64,000 bases of DNA from Muraenolepis orangiensis (lineage: Eukaryota > Chordata > Actinopteri > Gadiformes > Muraenolepididae). This document shows, piece after piece, positions 1 to 42,093 of this stretch. Numbering within the stretch: position 1 is the first letter of the stretch; every line of letters begins with the position of its first letter. Location of the stretch: the NCBI GenBank assembly GCA_027704905.1, contig CM051006.1, forward strand, positions 6,686,915-6,750,914. Direction: 5' to 3'. The position numbers were made by a program, and so were the translations under genes. The notes beneath the pieces were generated by a model. It was not told the DNA's origin. It saw only the letters and a list, made by a program, of their open reading frames with translations, and ran no database searches.

Positions 1-123
1 CCAATGGGTTTTTAACGAGACGCGGATGTGAGACATTGATGACAACTTCCTCTTCCCAGCCTGGACCCGTCATTCTGTTTCTGAGAAATAATGAAATGTT
101 GCACTTCACATAGGTAACATTAC

Positions 124-126
<3 letters not shown>

Positions 127-201
<75 letters not shown>
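127..201. repeat. (AC)n microsatellite
   Basis: Uninterrupted AC tract of 75 bp in intergenic DNA. Confidence 0.97.
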
Positions 202-202
<1 letters not shown>

Positions 203-569
203 TCGTCTGCTTTAATAGTCTTCATAGGCTTGATAGACATGTTAATGGTCATTTCTGTCTCAAAACGGCTTTTACAAACACACGTGATGAAGACGCCCCG
301 TCATTCAAAACGCATAGCGAACACCTCGAACCCGCAGCGTGTACTGCAGGTGGTGTAGCTACCGCCCCCGTCCTATAGGTGGTGCTAACGAACCAGTCAA
401 CGTGTACAACACACCGTGTATTCACAATGCATGCTTGCTGGCCATTGACGGTTATTGTTTTTTTCCCTCATGCGTGAAATGGGTTTCTATGTCATCATAA
501 TATCCAAGCTGCGGCTTTGCAAACACCGTAATCAACCCGAACGACCACCCAATGAAGCAAAAGACCTAC

Positions 570-2040
<1,471 letters not shown>

Positions 2041-2059
2041 ATTCTATGTCACCTTATTT

Positions 2060-2130
2060 ACATTTACATTACATTTAGGGCATTTGGCAGACGCTTTTAT
2101 CCAAAGCGACTTACAAGGTGTACATTAGTT
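2060..2130 (+). repeat. Teleost dispersed repeat (CAGACGCTTTTATCCAAAGC)
   Basis: Carries the GCAGACGCTTTTATCCAAAG / CGACTTACAAGG stretch that recurs very widely in fish genomes. Family name not certain. Retroposon-derived by analogy with the related copies at 10340 and 15188. Confidence 0.6.
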
Positions 2131-2257
2131 GAAGCAGACAATAGCATTCACAAGCAGTTCACAAGTATTCATATTAACAACCGAATGAGGCAGTTGCTCG
2201 TATCCATCAGTTACATGAATGAGTAGCCTACATTTGATCTATGCTAAATATACGTGT

Positions 2258-2403
2258 GGAGTGTGTGAGTGTGTGGTTGGTTTAAGCAGCCTCACCTGGC
2301 CTGAGTCGGACTGATTCCTCTATGGCTGGTGAGGCTGCACACCAGTGGGTCATTGTTAATCAAGGCCCACAGGTTAAACCAGCCACCAACCCACACACAC
2401 ACT
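2258..2403. repeat. Nested inverted repeat
   Basis: Outer arms GAGTGTGTGAGTGTGTGGTT / AACCCACACACACACTC with GGTTTAA / TTAAACC; inner perfect arms GCAGCCTCACC / GGTGAGGCTGC at about 2287 and 2327. Probably a decayed foldback element; no coding sequence. Confidence 0.6.
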
Positions 2404-3066
2404 CTGGAGAGAGAGAGAGAGCTCTAGCATGTTCCAGCTGCTCTGGTTAGCATTAACTCAAAAGTCCTGCAATAAAGCGGATTCCTCATCACCATGTGTC
2501 CTTGTAAGAAGTCCTTAAGCAGTCATTTTAATGGCTCTTGGCCACGTCGACTGCCACAGTACGAAATGGTCGGATACTTAACAAACACAGACAACAACTG
2601 TGTATGTTCTATGCATCCATCCTATGAAGCGTTTTTTTATGAGAATTGTGAATTTTCTTTCATAATTTACCTAAGAAGTGGAAGACAGAGTCTGTAGAGA
2701 CCTTGTACATTTAAAGAGTGAGTTTTGCTAAACTGAATTACAGCAGAGAATTTTTACTTTACCAATAAAAAAAATATTAATAACCCAAGTTACAAAGCTA
2801 CCATAAACCAACGACAGACAACGTGTAGTAAACAACAGATTAGTGCAGCAGTCAGCCCACCATCCGTACGGGCGTCTAGACCCTATTTTCTGCAGTCTAT
2901 TGTCTAGACGCCTATTACTCACCGTGGCTTGAAACCGTGGGGTCGCCTGGTGCTCCAGGAGGATGTGTGCTCCTAATTACTGACTGCAGGTCGGTCAACA
3001 CCAAGTCCCCCGGGGAACCCTGGGAAAGGCCACAAGGACACACACAACCGAATAGCCCCATACATT

Positions 3067-3067
<1 letters not shown>

Positions 3068-3107
<40 letters not shown>

Positions 3108-3132
3108 GTTTATTTCCACCTGCGTGATACAA

Positions 3133-3181
<49 letters not shown>

Positions 3182-3311
3182 CAGTGTGTATATCCACCTG
3201 CGTGATGCAAGATTGTGTGTCTGTGAGAGTGTGTGTGTGTGTGTGTGTAGTCTATGTCCACCTGTGTGATGCAAGATTGTGTATAAATTGGTGTACCCGT
3301 GTATGTGCATC

Positions 3312-3352
<41 letters not shown>
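3068..3352. repeat. Compound GT microsatellite / minisatellite
   Basis: Four GT tracts separated by three copies of TCCACCTGCGTGATGCAAGA, i.e. a higher-order unit of about 60-70 bp. Intergenic. Confidence 0.9.
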
Positions 3353-3999
3353 CACTGTGTACCACCATGACATTTAGGGGGGAATTAAAACATCTATTTG
3401 TGTGCACTGAATGTTTATATTGCTACAGGGCGATTGAGAGAGACCAAGGGCATCACAATAAGGCTTGCCCTGTCTAGGGTCAGCCACAACTGTTAATGAA
3501 CCGAAGAGAAGAAAGAGTGAGTATTAAGTGAATATTATTTCATATCATTTTTATAATACAGGCGAGATATCTTCATTTATTCTCATAATATTGTCATTAT
3601 AAAAATTTTTAAAGGCAGATTGTCTTCTAAAAGTAAAAGTCCAAAGTCATCCAGAAGTCAGTTATTTGTCTAAATTACTGCTGCTGCGGACGTCCACTTT
3701 GAAGGAATCTGCCCTGGTGAATATATATATATATATATATATAGTTGTCATCAATTTTCAATTATCTTTTTGTTTGCCATCACAAGCTGCTAAATTATAG
3801 CGTTTGAATTCCACTACGTAAAGAAAGCAATTAAAAGCCAATATATTATGAATGAATTCCAAATATGTAAAAAAAATAATCTCACATTAGGTATTTTACA
3901 TGGATTGGCAAGGTATTGTTTAAATATTGAATTACCTTTTATTTTTTTTATTTTTATATCTAATTATTTTAAATGAAGAATACCCCTTTTCTTTTTCAA

Positions 4000-4151
4000 C
4001 ACTGTAATGAGAATAATTATGAATCAAGATTCCAACCGCCTATTCATCACCCGGGTGAGCTGAGGAAGACCACTCCAGTCAGCCTCTCTGGAGGAATTTT
4101 CTTTTAATTACGATTTAATTATAGCGCCCAGCCATGAATAAGACTAGCTTA

Positions 4152-4222
<71 letters not shown>

Positions 4223-4640
4223 CACAAGCCTCCCCTATACTGTACATAACCACTGGAGAGTAGATTCAGTGATTGGATGAAAGAGGAAAGACCTAATTAT
4301 AGCTGCATACAAGAACACACTGACGTTTAATTTCAGAGAGGAAAAAAATTAAAAAAAGTGTGTAATTCGAAAAAAGGCCATATCTAATAAAGAGCCAATA
4401 AAGTGTAATAACTGTGACAAATGACCATTGATGACTATGGGTTTGAAAGTTTCAATTAAATCTATTCATATTTAAAAGGGGGCCACATTGAGACTATAAA
4501 AAAAAAAAAAGAAGCAATTACTATAATTATTTAGGACCAATCAACTGCCAGAGGGCGCTTGTTGCTAGGAGACGAGACAAAGGGAGATATTCTGTCACCT
4601 TAATTGGTGGATATACGCTGCACCTCTATTTGGTCACAAG
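4000..4640. promoter_or_regulatory. Candidate conserved noncoding / regulatory block
   Basis: AT-rich, low in simple repeats on either side of the GT tract at 4154-4221, with homeodomain-type cores (TTTTAATTACG, GATTTAATTATAG, CAATTACTATAATTA). It also has a CTCF-like CTGCCAGAGGGCGCTTG at 4546-4562 overlapping an RFX X-box-like GTTGCTAGGAGAC at 4561-4573. Conservation was not tested. Confidence 0.3.
4154..4221. repeat. (GT)n microsatellite
   Basis: 68-bp GT tract between two AT-rich, possibly conserved blocks. Confidence 0.97.
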
Positions 4641-4649
4641 CCTTTGTCA

Positions 4650-7600
4650 GATTTAAGTGATTTACTGATTATTTTATTTGTATGCGTGTCATCAGACTGT
4701 GTCATCAAGTGTCGTAATGCAGTTCAAATGGCCATTATAAATCTTATAATGAAGATGATGATGAACATGATGAACAGATCTTTAGGATATTACTCATTAT
4801 TAGGTTGCCACGCATTTAACCTAAGGGGGTTATATTCTGAAAAACATCTCTTATGCTCCATACGACTTGAACTGTGAAAAGTGTTATTTAATATATAATT
4901 ACACAGAAAATTGCCACACATTAAACTAAAAGTATATTTATAGCATGTCTAGCAGGCTAAAGCAGGAAAGCATTTCCCAAAGTACCCATGGTTGATTCTC
5001 TATGGGACAGCCGTGTGGCATTTAGGAACTCCTTTTAACGCCGTTGAAACAGGAGGTTTTCAACTTGAAGGTCCCGTCCCCCGTCCCCCGTCCCCCCCCT
5101 GAAAAAAGACGACCGCTCCTTCCAAGCAAGAGTCATGCCGGGGCAGATCAATGACGTAGATGAGGGGAGGAATCAAAGATGGCCCTGGTGCTTTCATCTA
5201 TAAAGGAAAGGTCACCTCGAAAGGTCACCTTGAACCCCCCTCTTATCCAGTGTGGGGGTACACAGAGGAAAGGAAGATATAGACACATATTTCACCATTG
5301 CCCAGGCTTAATGCTGACAAAATAAAGTGTATAAAGTATAGCAACAAGTCGTTCCTTAAGGAGTGGATTCTAAACATAAAGCACTATATCATATAAAGAC
5401 TTGGATTATGTTTTGCGTTCCTGTAATGTGTGAAAGGATCTTGGGGTTCAAGTCAGACGGAAATTGATCATTTGAGATCATCCAAATTCCACAATTCATC
5501 TAATGATTTTGATTTTTCTCAAGGACCCGGTCCGGTGTTTGTTAATGCAATTGTTTTTTTAAATATTGATTAAGATTTAAAATGGTGTTTTCAAAGAACA
5601 CAAACAAAAGCATAGACCATATCCTCTCAAAATTTTAATCAAAAGAAAACGAATCATTAACAAGTTTATAAAACAGTGATCCAGTTACATAAATAAATTG
5701 ATATTGATGTATCAAACCTTAAAATTCCATTTCATCAGCAAGTTGAAACGGCGGTACAATCTTTTTTTTTTTACGCAATATAATAAATAAAATGATCATA
5801 ATTATTTTATAAACAAAGGGAGCTAGTAACAGACCTCTAGTGAGGATAGGGGCAAGTCACACTGAATCATTTTCACAGGAAAACAAAATGAGAAACAACA
5901 GGCTTTTAAAGCACAGAATATAAAAAAAAAAAAAAAACTTAAGTAAAATAAAATTAAAATTGTTGACTTATTATTTCAAAACGAACAAGGTTTGGTAGTT
6001 ACAAACAGTAATTTGGTTATTTTAAAGCAGCCAAACAAATGAAAATACAAATAAAAATCATAGGACCATATACAAGTAAGCTATAAAAATTTTGAACAGT
6101 CAAGACCTAAAACAGTAACCTTCTGCCCTGCACACGGTCTGTATCGTTACAGAGGAGGCTAATATACATTTCTCGGGCCTAAACAAGTTTTCCTTAAATG
6201 GCCAACGCAGGACAAGAAACCAGTTGTACTGTACCCTTGTTATACTGTCGTTTTAAAGGTTAAAAAATAGTTCTCCAAAGAGAAATTCCACGGTCAAGCA
6301 ACATTTGCTTGGTTAACAGAAAAAAGGCATACATGTTTTTAAGGTTCCCCTTTTTTTTTGTCTGGCAAGCAAAATATCATTAAAACTGGCAGTTGCACTA
6401 AGGGTGAAAGAGTTGTAAATCACAGATGATTTAGGAAGAGCTTGGAAAGAAAACAGACACATTAGCCACCTTGCTAGCTAACATAGCAGACACTGTAGTA
6501 GTAGTAGTATTAGTAGGAATGGACTTGTAGCCTGGAGTTTGTGGTCGCCATAGAAAGGAGCAGAAAGCAGTAGCTGTGCCACTCAAAGTTATTAACGGTA
6601 GACTGGTGGACTGGACATATTAAATCTATTAATAGAGGAGAGAGCCCACCAGTGGAATTTTCCTTTTTAAAACAGAGCCATGTTGTGGGCTAAAACATAG
6701 AGTGTTATGGACCTTATTCACCATCTTGGTTCCCTCTTAGGACCGCCGTAAGTCACTGATCCAAAGCTTGCCGTGTTGCTCAGAAGAAGACTTATTTCTA
6801 ACACAGAGACTTATTATCCCCCCCCCCCCCCCCCTCCTACCCCCCATCGTCTAGCCTCGACAAGCCCCGTTTATCGTTTGTTTCCGTTTCACCGTACGCG
6901 TCGTCACAGTGCGTCAGTACTATAACAACAACAACAACACAACACATTGTTTCGGTCGTCCACCTCTGGATGCGTCGTCACAGCTTGTCAATAAAAGGGT
7001 GTCAATAACCGCCGTTGCCTTCAGTGACAAAAACAATAAAATTTAAATTAAAAAAAAATCAACTGACTGCGCGCTGTTGCTATGGGCTACCGACGGTCCA
7101 CGGATGAGATGCAAATGAACATTTTCATCGCCAGTCCCCTCACATTTTCAAGTCTTTCTGATATGTTTTCGTAAAAAAATAACAAAACAAACAGCAAAAA
7201 AAAAACAAATACCAAAAACTTCAAGTATTTGCATTACATATAATATTTATGTCATAAATTAGTAAATGTATACATTTTTTACATATTCAGACGCAATAAT
7301 CTGTGTGTTCTGTACAATAAAATGCTTCTTACGTTGTTTTTTTCTTTTTTGTTAGATTTTTCAAAGTAATCCCTGAGAATGTAGTTTGACATTTTTCACA
7401 AGCAGTTAAACATGACAGTATCTTTGTTAAAACGGGAGCATTATGAATGACAACACTGAAAAGACAAAACAAACACGGACAAAGAAAGAATATTGATTTC
7501 AAAGAATAATGATTTTTACGGATTTTTTTCTTCTAGAAACTTCTATATGTGCCAGAAGGTGGAATAAAGCTTACACACAATCCTAAGAAGAGGTAATTGT

Positions 7601-7860
7601 TGCTGAAGATAGGGTGTCCTCTTCGGTTAAAGCCATTTCTGTTTCGTTTGAGGCTATGGTTAATCCACGAGGAAATGGAAGTGCGAGTTGGATATTCACT
7701 TGGTGTCAACCAATAGATTTTGTATTTATCTTGCTTGCAATGCTGTCACAATTCGGTTCGTAAACCGACTATTGACTATTAACATTAATACCGAGTGTGG
7801 TTTATATTTAGTTTGGCGCTATTGTCATGCTCATGTTATCAAATGTAATTTCTTCTTTAC
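4650..7860. other. AT-rich stretch, distal zswim6 3' UTR or intergenic
   Basis: No coding sequence recognised. Many A and T runs and one long poly-C (6820-6834). From about 5600 on, the low-complexity AT-rich character would fit a long zswim6 3' UTR read on the minus strand, but no terminal signal could be fixed. Confidence 0.4.
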
Positions 7861-7904
7861 TTCTGTTCTTTTTTTTATTTTTTATTGTATCAAGTCATTA
7901 GTTT

Positions 7905-8125
7905 GTGCTTAAAATCCACCCCTTGGTGACATCACAAGTGGGCGTGTCTGCTCATGTGTATGATTGACCCATCAACTCCAACCTACCAGTTAATACGGGC
8001 CAATTAACTCCTTCCAGCTGATTGGACACTCCCACATTGTGATGTCACAAAGGGATACATTTTCAAATGGCTCATAATGGCTCATAAACACGACATGGTG
8101 GTATAATAGGGGCCCTTTAAATACT
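7905..8125. mobile_element. Foldback (MITE-like) element
   Basis: Inverted arms of about 27 bp (left CACAAGTGGGCGTGTC near 7932, right GACACTCCCACATTGTGATG near 8025) are flanked by outer sequence ending GGGGCCCTTTAA. A related block starting AGGGCCCCTATTTCACCACC lies at about 39541-39740. No coding capacity. Looks like a dispersed non-autonomous DNA element; family not identified. Confidence 0.45.
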
Positions 8126-8156
8126 GGTATTTCTTTTAGCCTTCGGAAAACCTGAT

Positions 8157-8246
8157 TCAATACCCAGATTTAGACTCCATCAGTCTAAACTCGTCCATCG
8201 AAACGAGCATTACGAGTTCCTTCTTGCCCTTTTCTGAACTGCAGAT
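8157..8246 (-). pseudogene. Vestigial copy of the zswim6 C-terminal codons
   Basis: About 150 nt past the stop, the minus strand reads KGKKELVMLV, nearly the KGKKKLMMLV that ends the real protein (roughly 26 of 30 bases match by eye). It then continues SMDEFRLMESKSGY to a TGA. A TAA lies in frame just upstream of an acceptor-like TCTGCAG, so as it stands it is a relic of a short local duplication or of an alternative terminal exon rather than an obvious usable exon. Confidence 0.45.
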
Positions 8247-8389
8247 TTAAGAGACTGCAAAAAAAAAAAAAGAACCCCCATCTATTTCCGCAGCAAGTTG
8301 GAACGTATTAAACGGGGGGGGGGGGGGGGGGGTGGACTCGTGGATAAGGTAAAAACAAAAAAAAAGTAGTTTTTTTGTGAACGCGTCCG

Positions 8390-30968
<22,579 letters not shown>

Positions 30969-31503
30969 GATAGCCTTTCTTTTTTTGTTATCCACGGAGG
31001 AAGTAGTCAACGTACCATACGAGCCGCTGGGCTAAGCAGGGAGGTTATACTAGAATTGATAGTTGTAGCCTATAGACAACCCCCCCCTCTACTTTTTTCC
31101 GGACTATAGGGCGGTTCTTCGTAAAGGCTCGTCAAGCCCATTTGTTGACAAATTAAGAAGGGGGGGTGTGGTTTGGAGAAAAAAAGAAGAAGAAGAAGAA
31201 TGAAAAAAAAAAAGCAACGGAACACGGAATTACCGATTTAATTACCGCAACAAAACAACAAAAGGGGGAATCGGATAAGAGGTCCAGGTTGGCTACGTTC
31301 ACATCTCTGTAAAAAAAATAGTATGATGGTGTTTTTCGTGTGGGACGGTTGTAGGAAGAGAGTGTGTGTCTGTGGTCGTCTGGGCGGTGACTCTCTGTCA
31401 ACAGGGCCCTCGTGGTTTCGGAGGGGGAGGGCGCGGAGGCTGGCTGAGAGACGCCCGTTGTGACGTTTAAAAGTCCATTGGAATGTGGATTTGTTCAAAG
31501 GAA

Positions 31504-31538
<35 letters not shown>

Positions 31539-32529
31539 ATATATCACAGTCACAGTGCCAACCATTTAGCGGATCGCCTTGCCTTTTCGACACGGTAAAG
31601 TGTTCTGTTTAAGATTCTTTATACCATCCATATTACACCTCGTCGACGTGGGCCACGGTGCGAGTAAGAAGAAGGAGGAAGATCATCATCAAAAAAAAAC
31701 TTGGTCGTAATACTTGCCAAACGAAAACAAGACGACAACGCCTCGGTGTTGGTGCTTTCGGTCGAATACCAAGGTGTTGTCCTGTCTTGTTTTACATAAA
31801 TGTCCCCGAAGCCTCATGCACATTTTCGTACGAACGCAATACACAAAACCAACCTTGGAAAACAAGTCGTTGGTGTTCAGTATTTTCCACATTCCGCCGA
31901 AACAGCACCACCTGCTGGTCGAACTGAATAACGACTGGAGTCCCCGGCGGTCTGATTTGCAGCAGACAGTTCAATAAAAGCATGTTGACGACCGACTGTA
32001 TTCTCCCAGCATGGCTTTAACAACATGGGGGCTGGAGGGAAAAGGATACGAGTAAGACAGACAGGCAGACACACGCACAATCTTGTGCACATGCATGCAT
32101 GCACACACACACACAGACAACATACATTTTTTTACTAAAATATATAATACAAATGATATATTATATCATATATACCCATATTTACATACATTATATGTAA
32201 TACAAATAATATAGTATACCATATATACCCATATTTACATATATATGTAATACAATGTAATCTAAATAATATAGTACACCATATATACATATACATATAC
32301 ATATATATATATATATGTGTATATATATCATATATACACAGCCTTTTCATCTGTATCACATCTTGGTTCTATTGAACTGGTTTCATCCTGCTCCAAGCAT
32401 GATGTCACTATCCAGACTCTACAGTTCGGCCAAAATGGTTATGATGTGTTTGACATTATAGTATGGCTGGCTATTGGGGATCATAATCACACGCGCACAC
32501 GCACACACAGAAAGGCGAGCGTCGTTGCG

Positions 32530-32660
32530 TGGCGGCGCTCATTTGCATTCTCATCAGTATGCGTGTCATTTATTGGTGAACTTTAATACCCTAACTGCTG
32601 CATAATACGCCTTAATTAGCATAAAAGTAGTTAATCCTCAGATGAATCACCAAGTTGTAC
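32530..32660. promoter_or_regulatory. Candidate conserved noncoding element
   Basis: Complex, repeat-free sequence with GCTCATTTGCATTCTCATC (octamer-like ATTTGCAT) and GCCTTAATTAGCATAAAAG, typical of homeodomain/POU-bound vertebrate enhancers. About 1.6 kb upstream of the zswim6 start codon. Confidence 0.3.
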
Positions 32661-33411
32661 TCAATGAGAGGGGGAGGGGAGTGAGGGAAGAGGGAGGAGG
32701 AGGAGGAGGGAGGAGGAGGAGGAGGGAGAGGATAGATACATACACAATGGAGACAATAGAAGCACAGAGAGGACACTGTAAATAACAAACTGTTTTATAA
32801 GCTGGCCGCTGTCAATAGAACCAGTTAATAGTGAGATAGTAGATTTGAGAGATTGGAGGCAAATCTCAAAACGATTAAGATACATTGGATACACATGTGT
32901 TATGTGTTCAGTGATGCTGTTGGGTGTAACATTCTGGGTTCAAATCTAAAGGTACAGAAAACAGTAAAACACTGTAGAGATAATTATTTTGTCTACACTT
33001 ACCTCCCCTGTTTGGATTGGCATGGCTTGTATAGCCATGCAAGGGGGAAGGGGGGGGCTGTAGCCCCATAACACAGAGAGGTTATGAGATAATAATGACG
33101 ATTAGATTCAGCTGAATTGATGAGATTCTAAACCAATCGATTGATCAGGCGGTGAAAGGAAACCGAACCATTGGCTGCCCACTAGGGAATAGGAACCAGG
33201 ACTTGTGTGTCTGATCAGAACACCCGTTTGGGTCCAAACTGGACTTGAAAAAAAAGTGGTAGTTGAAAATAAGTAAACAGTTCCACTTGACAAAGATACT
33301 CACCTCAACCGAGAAGCCCAAGATCCAGCTATCTTGACATGGATGAGACTAATGGACTTCAAATCATCCACTATCATGAAAGTTAAACAAAAAGACCTTT
33401 TTCTTTTTCCT

Positions 33412-33444
33412 GGCCTCCCTGAAGGCTGAACCTTCAGGGAGGCC
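33412..33444. repeat. Perfect 14-bp stem-loop
   Basis: GGCCTCCCTGAAGG / CCTTCAGGGAGGCC with a five-base loop (CTGAA), followed by C/T- and TTC-rich sequence at 33520-33560. Intergenic. Function unknown. Confidence 0.85.
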
Positions 33445-33737
33445 TACCTCACGAAGAAAACCAAAACAAGCTAGATCCTGTTGAGGAGACCCCCCAAAAG
33501 GTTTACACTCTCAAGGGCTAATTCTCTTCTTCTTCTTCTTCTTCTTCTTGTTCTTCTTCTTTGCTGAAGTGGTAGTTGACCAGAAGGACATGCTGTGCCT
33601 ACAGGGCTCAACAGACTGTGTTCAACCACCTCTTTTCACAAGACGAGGCATGTTTGCAGCAAGGATGTTTTACAGACTGGTGGTTGGACACATATCGGAC
33701 AGACATATGACATATGTTATAAGTATATATCACATAT

Positions 33738-33740
33738 CCT

Positions 33741-33786
<46 letters not shown>
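33738..33786. repeat. (AAT)n microsatellite
   Basis: About 15 AAT units in intergenic DNA between zswim6 and the MAT gene. Confidence 0.95.
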
Positions 33787-34309
33787 GCTTATACCTGTTT
33801 TTAGTAGTATTTCTTCTTTCTTTCTTTTTTGACTGTTTTTACATATTTTACATATTATTAAACAACTGTACATTATATATTACCATGCACTTTACTGCAA
33901 CATTTGCACTCTGGTTAGATGCCAAATTCCTTTCGATGTAACTGTACTTTTCCTGCACACTGACAATACATTTGAATGTATTGAATCGATCTATTCTTAT
34001 ATTTATAGTACGAATGTACTTGAAGAACTACACTGGTGTACACTTGGACTTTTCTCCAACATTTAAAGAACAGTGACGTAGTGTGTGGGCAAATGCTACG
34101 TATAGATTTGGATGATATCCGCATTGCTTGTGAGAGCTTAAAGCATTTCAGAGACTGAGGCTGATACTCAGAATTACATGGTTGTGGTTCTGGTTATGAA
34201 TATGAAATGTGAAATGCAGGTGTGAATTATTGACAGTACTGTATTGTGTTCCTCGATGCATAATTCTGCCTTTAAAATGGTAATTTGAAAATGGGGATTT
34301 ATTATTTCT

Positions 34310-34560
34310 TCCATTAAGGGGCAGTGCAGTTTGCTAAATATTTAATATTCCCTGCATTTCTTCTGAATCTCATTGGTCGAGGCTTTATTATTTTTTGTGG
34401 CACCAAAAATGCATTTAAATAATTAAAGCCAAAGTGTTCCGGCAGCAAAGTCCTAATAAACTAATTTAAGAAAAAGGTCAGAGAAGGACATTAGATTAGT
34501 TATTATTTTATAAGCAGCTACTGTATGTATTATTCATCTAGAAATCTCATTAACATTCGA
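34310..34560. promoter_or_regulatory. Candidate conserved noncoding element
   Basis: AT-rich but complex sequence (TTTGCTAAATATTTAATATT, GCATTTAAATAATTAAAGCC) between zswim6 and the MAT gene. Looks like enhancer-type sequence; judged only by composition. Confidence 0.2.
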
Positions 34561-34646
34561 GAACAAATACACTTGCTCAAAGGATACTCTGTACTGTAAT
34601 ACAAGACGATGAGTCACAGCAGGGAAAATGCAACTAAATGAGAGAG

Positions 34647-34694
34647 AATGAATTCACGTCCGCCTCTCTTGACCGAGGCAGATGTGAATTCATT
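34647..34694. repeat. 20-bp-arm stem-loop in AT-rich intergenic DNA
   Basis: AATGAATTCACGTCCGCCTC and GAGGCAGATGTGAATTCATT pair with two mismatches around the loop TCTTGACC. Confidence 0.85.
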
Positions 34695-35489
34695 GATTTG
34701 TTTGATTTCCGTTCAATAAACAAATGACAATCAACACAAAGTGTTGTGCTGTTTTTAACAAGAGGTTGTTATGGTTTATTTATCATTGCCATCTTCTTCT
34801 TCTCGTTCAGTATGAGAGATGATGCCCTAAGAGATCTCTTTGTGACAACAGAGCAGCTCATTCGGAAACCTCAGAATTGGATGTTAATAATAGTCGAAAT
34901 ACAAGTTACTATTAAGCAAAGTACCAGTGCTTTATGATACCTTTTACAGTATGCTATATATTTGCTTTACTTATTTTTCATAGAATTAATTCCATGTCTT
35001 CTTTTCTACTCTCTGGGACCCCTTAGATTTAACCCCTCAGGGAAGTACTGTTAATCTCCTCTGATGGTACAAACTTTGCATATGCTTATCCGCTTTTCTT
35101 TAACAGGAAATGTAATTTTAATTGCCCCAAAGTAGGGTTTCTTTTTCTTAAAAGTTCAAATCTATCTGTCACCGGTGGACAGGTATTGCTTTTCTTGATA
35201 ATTCTCCATCAATATATTCAAAATATATTTTGTGTAGAGATTTAGCTGGATATGGCCACTATTATCACTTATACAACCTATAGAATGCAAATGAAAATAT
35301 TCTCAATGCAATATGTCAATATATAACAAAGTAGTGTTGTTTGTTATGAATAAGAAGGCTAATATCTGATTATGTTTCGGCCTATATGTAAATTATGTTA
35401 ATATTATTTATGTTATGAATTATGATTATCTAGGACTACATCAAATATTGCAGTAATAAATAACGTGACACAATAAATGATCGTCGATT

Positions 35490-35768
35490 TTTTTTTGTTT
35501 ATTAAAAATGTGTATTTTGTAATTGTCATCGCCATCTAGTGGTCGGGACGGTAATAGCAGCTTATTTTGGAGACGGATGAGATGAAGTACAAATCATACT
35601 AGAATGAAAAACAATTTTATCATTATTATTACAAGTAATAAAGCAATAATTAGCTATTATTTGGTTATTGAACAGCAAAGGATACTGTTAAAAGAGGTGC
35701 CATGTTTACAATCGTCTGTTACTTATATTTCTAATATAAGGCCAAATCAGGACAAATGTAATCTGAAT
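35490..35768 (-). terminator. 3' UTR and likely polyadenylation signal of the MAT gene
   Basis: The minus strand has AATAAA at 35503-35498, about 270 nt after the stop codon and followed by a U-rich stretch. This is the first good signal downstream, giving a short 3' UTR. Confidence 0.45.
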
Positions 35769-41550
<5,782 letters not shown>

Positions 41551-42093
41551 GTTTCTTCAACCGCTTTAGTCTTTAGTTGACTTCAAAAGTGCAGGGTAAC
41601 CTCTGCATGCAATGTGCATTTAATATAGCAACGTGCACATGGACAAATCCTGCAGGAGAGGGGAAAAAAAGTAAATTATTAACTATAACTTTAACTATTA
41701 TCTTGACACATTCAAATTGTATATTGATGTTCAGGGACCGTAGTTTAATTTGATTGTGTGCACTTGAAAGGAACGTAACCAATACAAAATAACTGTTAGA
41801 TTTTAGCATTTTGTTTTAGAGTAGACATTTTATTCTTGTGAACCACAGCTCATAAACAGCTGTGGGACAAATTGACTGTATTTGTTACATAACTGTTATG
41901 GCTTATATTTTGTCCTTGGGGGTTTTTCAGCCGAGATAACGTACATTACCCTTGGCGTGGCGGCATATGTCTGCTATATCTAATATAAACACAGATATTG
42001 TCTTCATAGAAACCTTTTTTTATGAATGATTTGTAATCAGCCAGCGTCAACATTTTGCCACTGCGGTATGGACACAATCAACCACACAGGTGT
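41551..42093 (-). other. Upstream flank of the MAT gene
   Basis: AT-rich; should contain the 5' UTR and promoter. A CTGCAGGA at about 41650 might be a UTR splice acceptor, but nothing decisive is visible. A short inverted repeat (CCACAGCTCATAAACAGCTG region, about 41841-41864) lies here. Confidence 0.3.

Larger units (their letters stand above)
7865..8389 (-). other. zswim6: Probable proximal 3' UTR of zswim6
   Basis: Downstream of the stop codon the minus strand carries a poly-C run (poly-G on plus at 8314-8332) and, near 7874-7886, two AATAAA-type signals (TTTATT on plus). Which polyadenylation site is used cannot be told from sequence; the UTR could continue into the AT-rich stretch down to about 5500. 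Confidence 0.35.
31030..35490. other. Intergenic region between zswim6 and the MAT gene
   Basis: No gene recognised. Holds short AT repeats (31508-31535, 32277-32330), a GGA-rich patch (32668-32725), TTC repeats (33525-33560), the AAT tract, two stem-loops and the candidate regulatory blocks listed separately. Confidence 0.6.
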
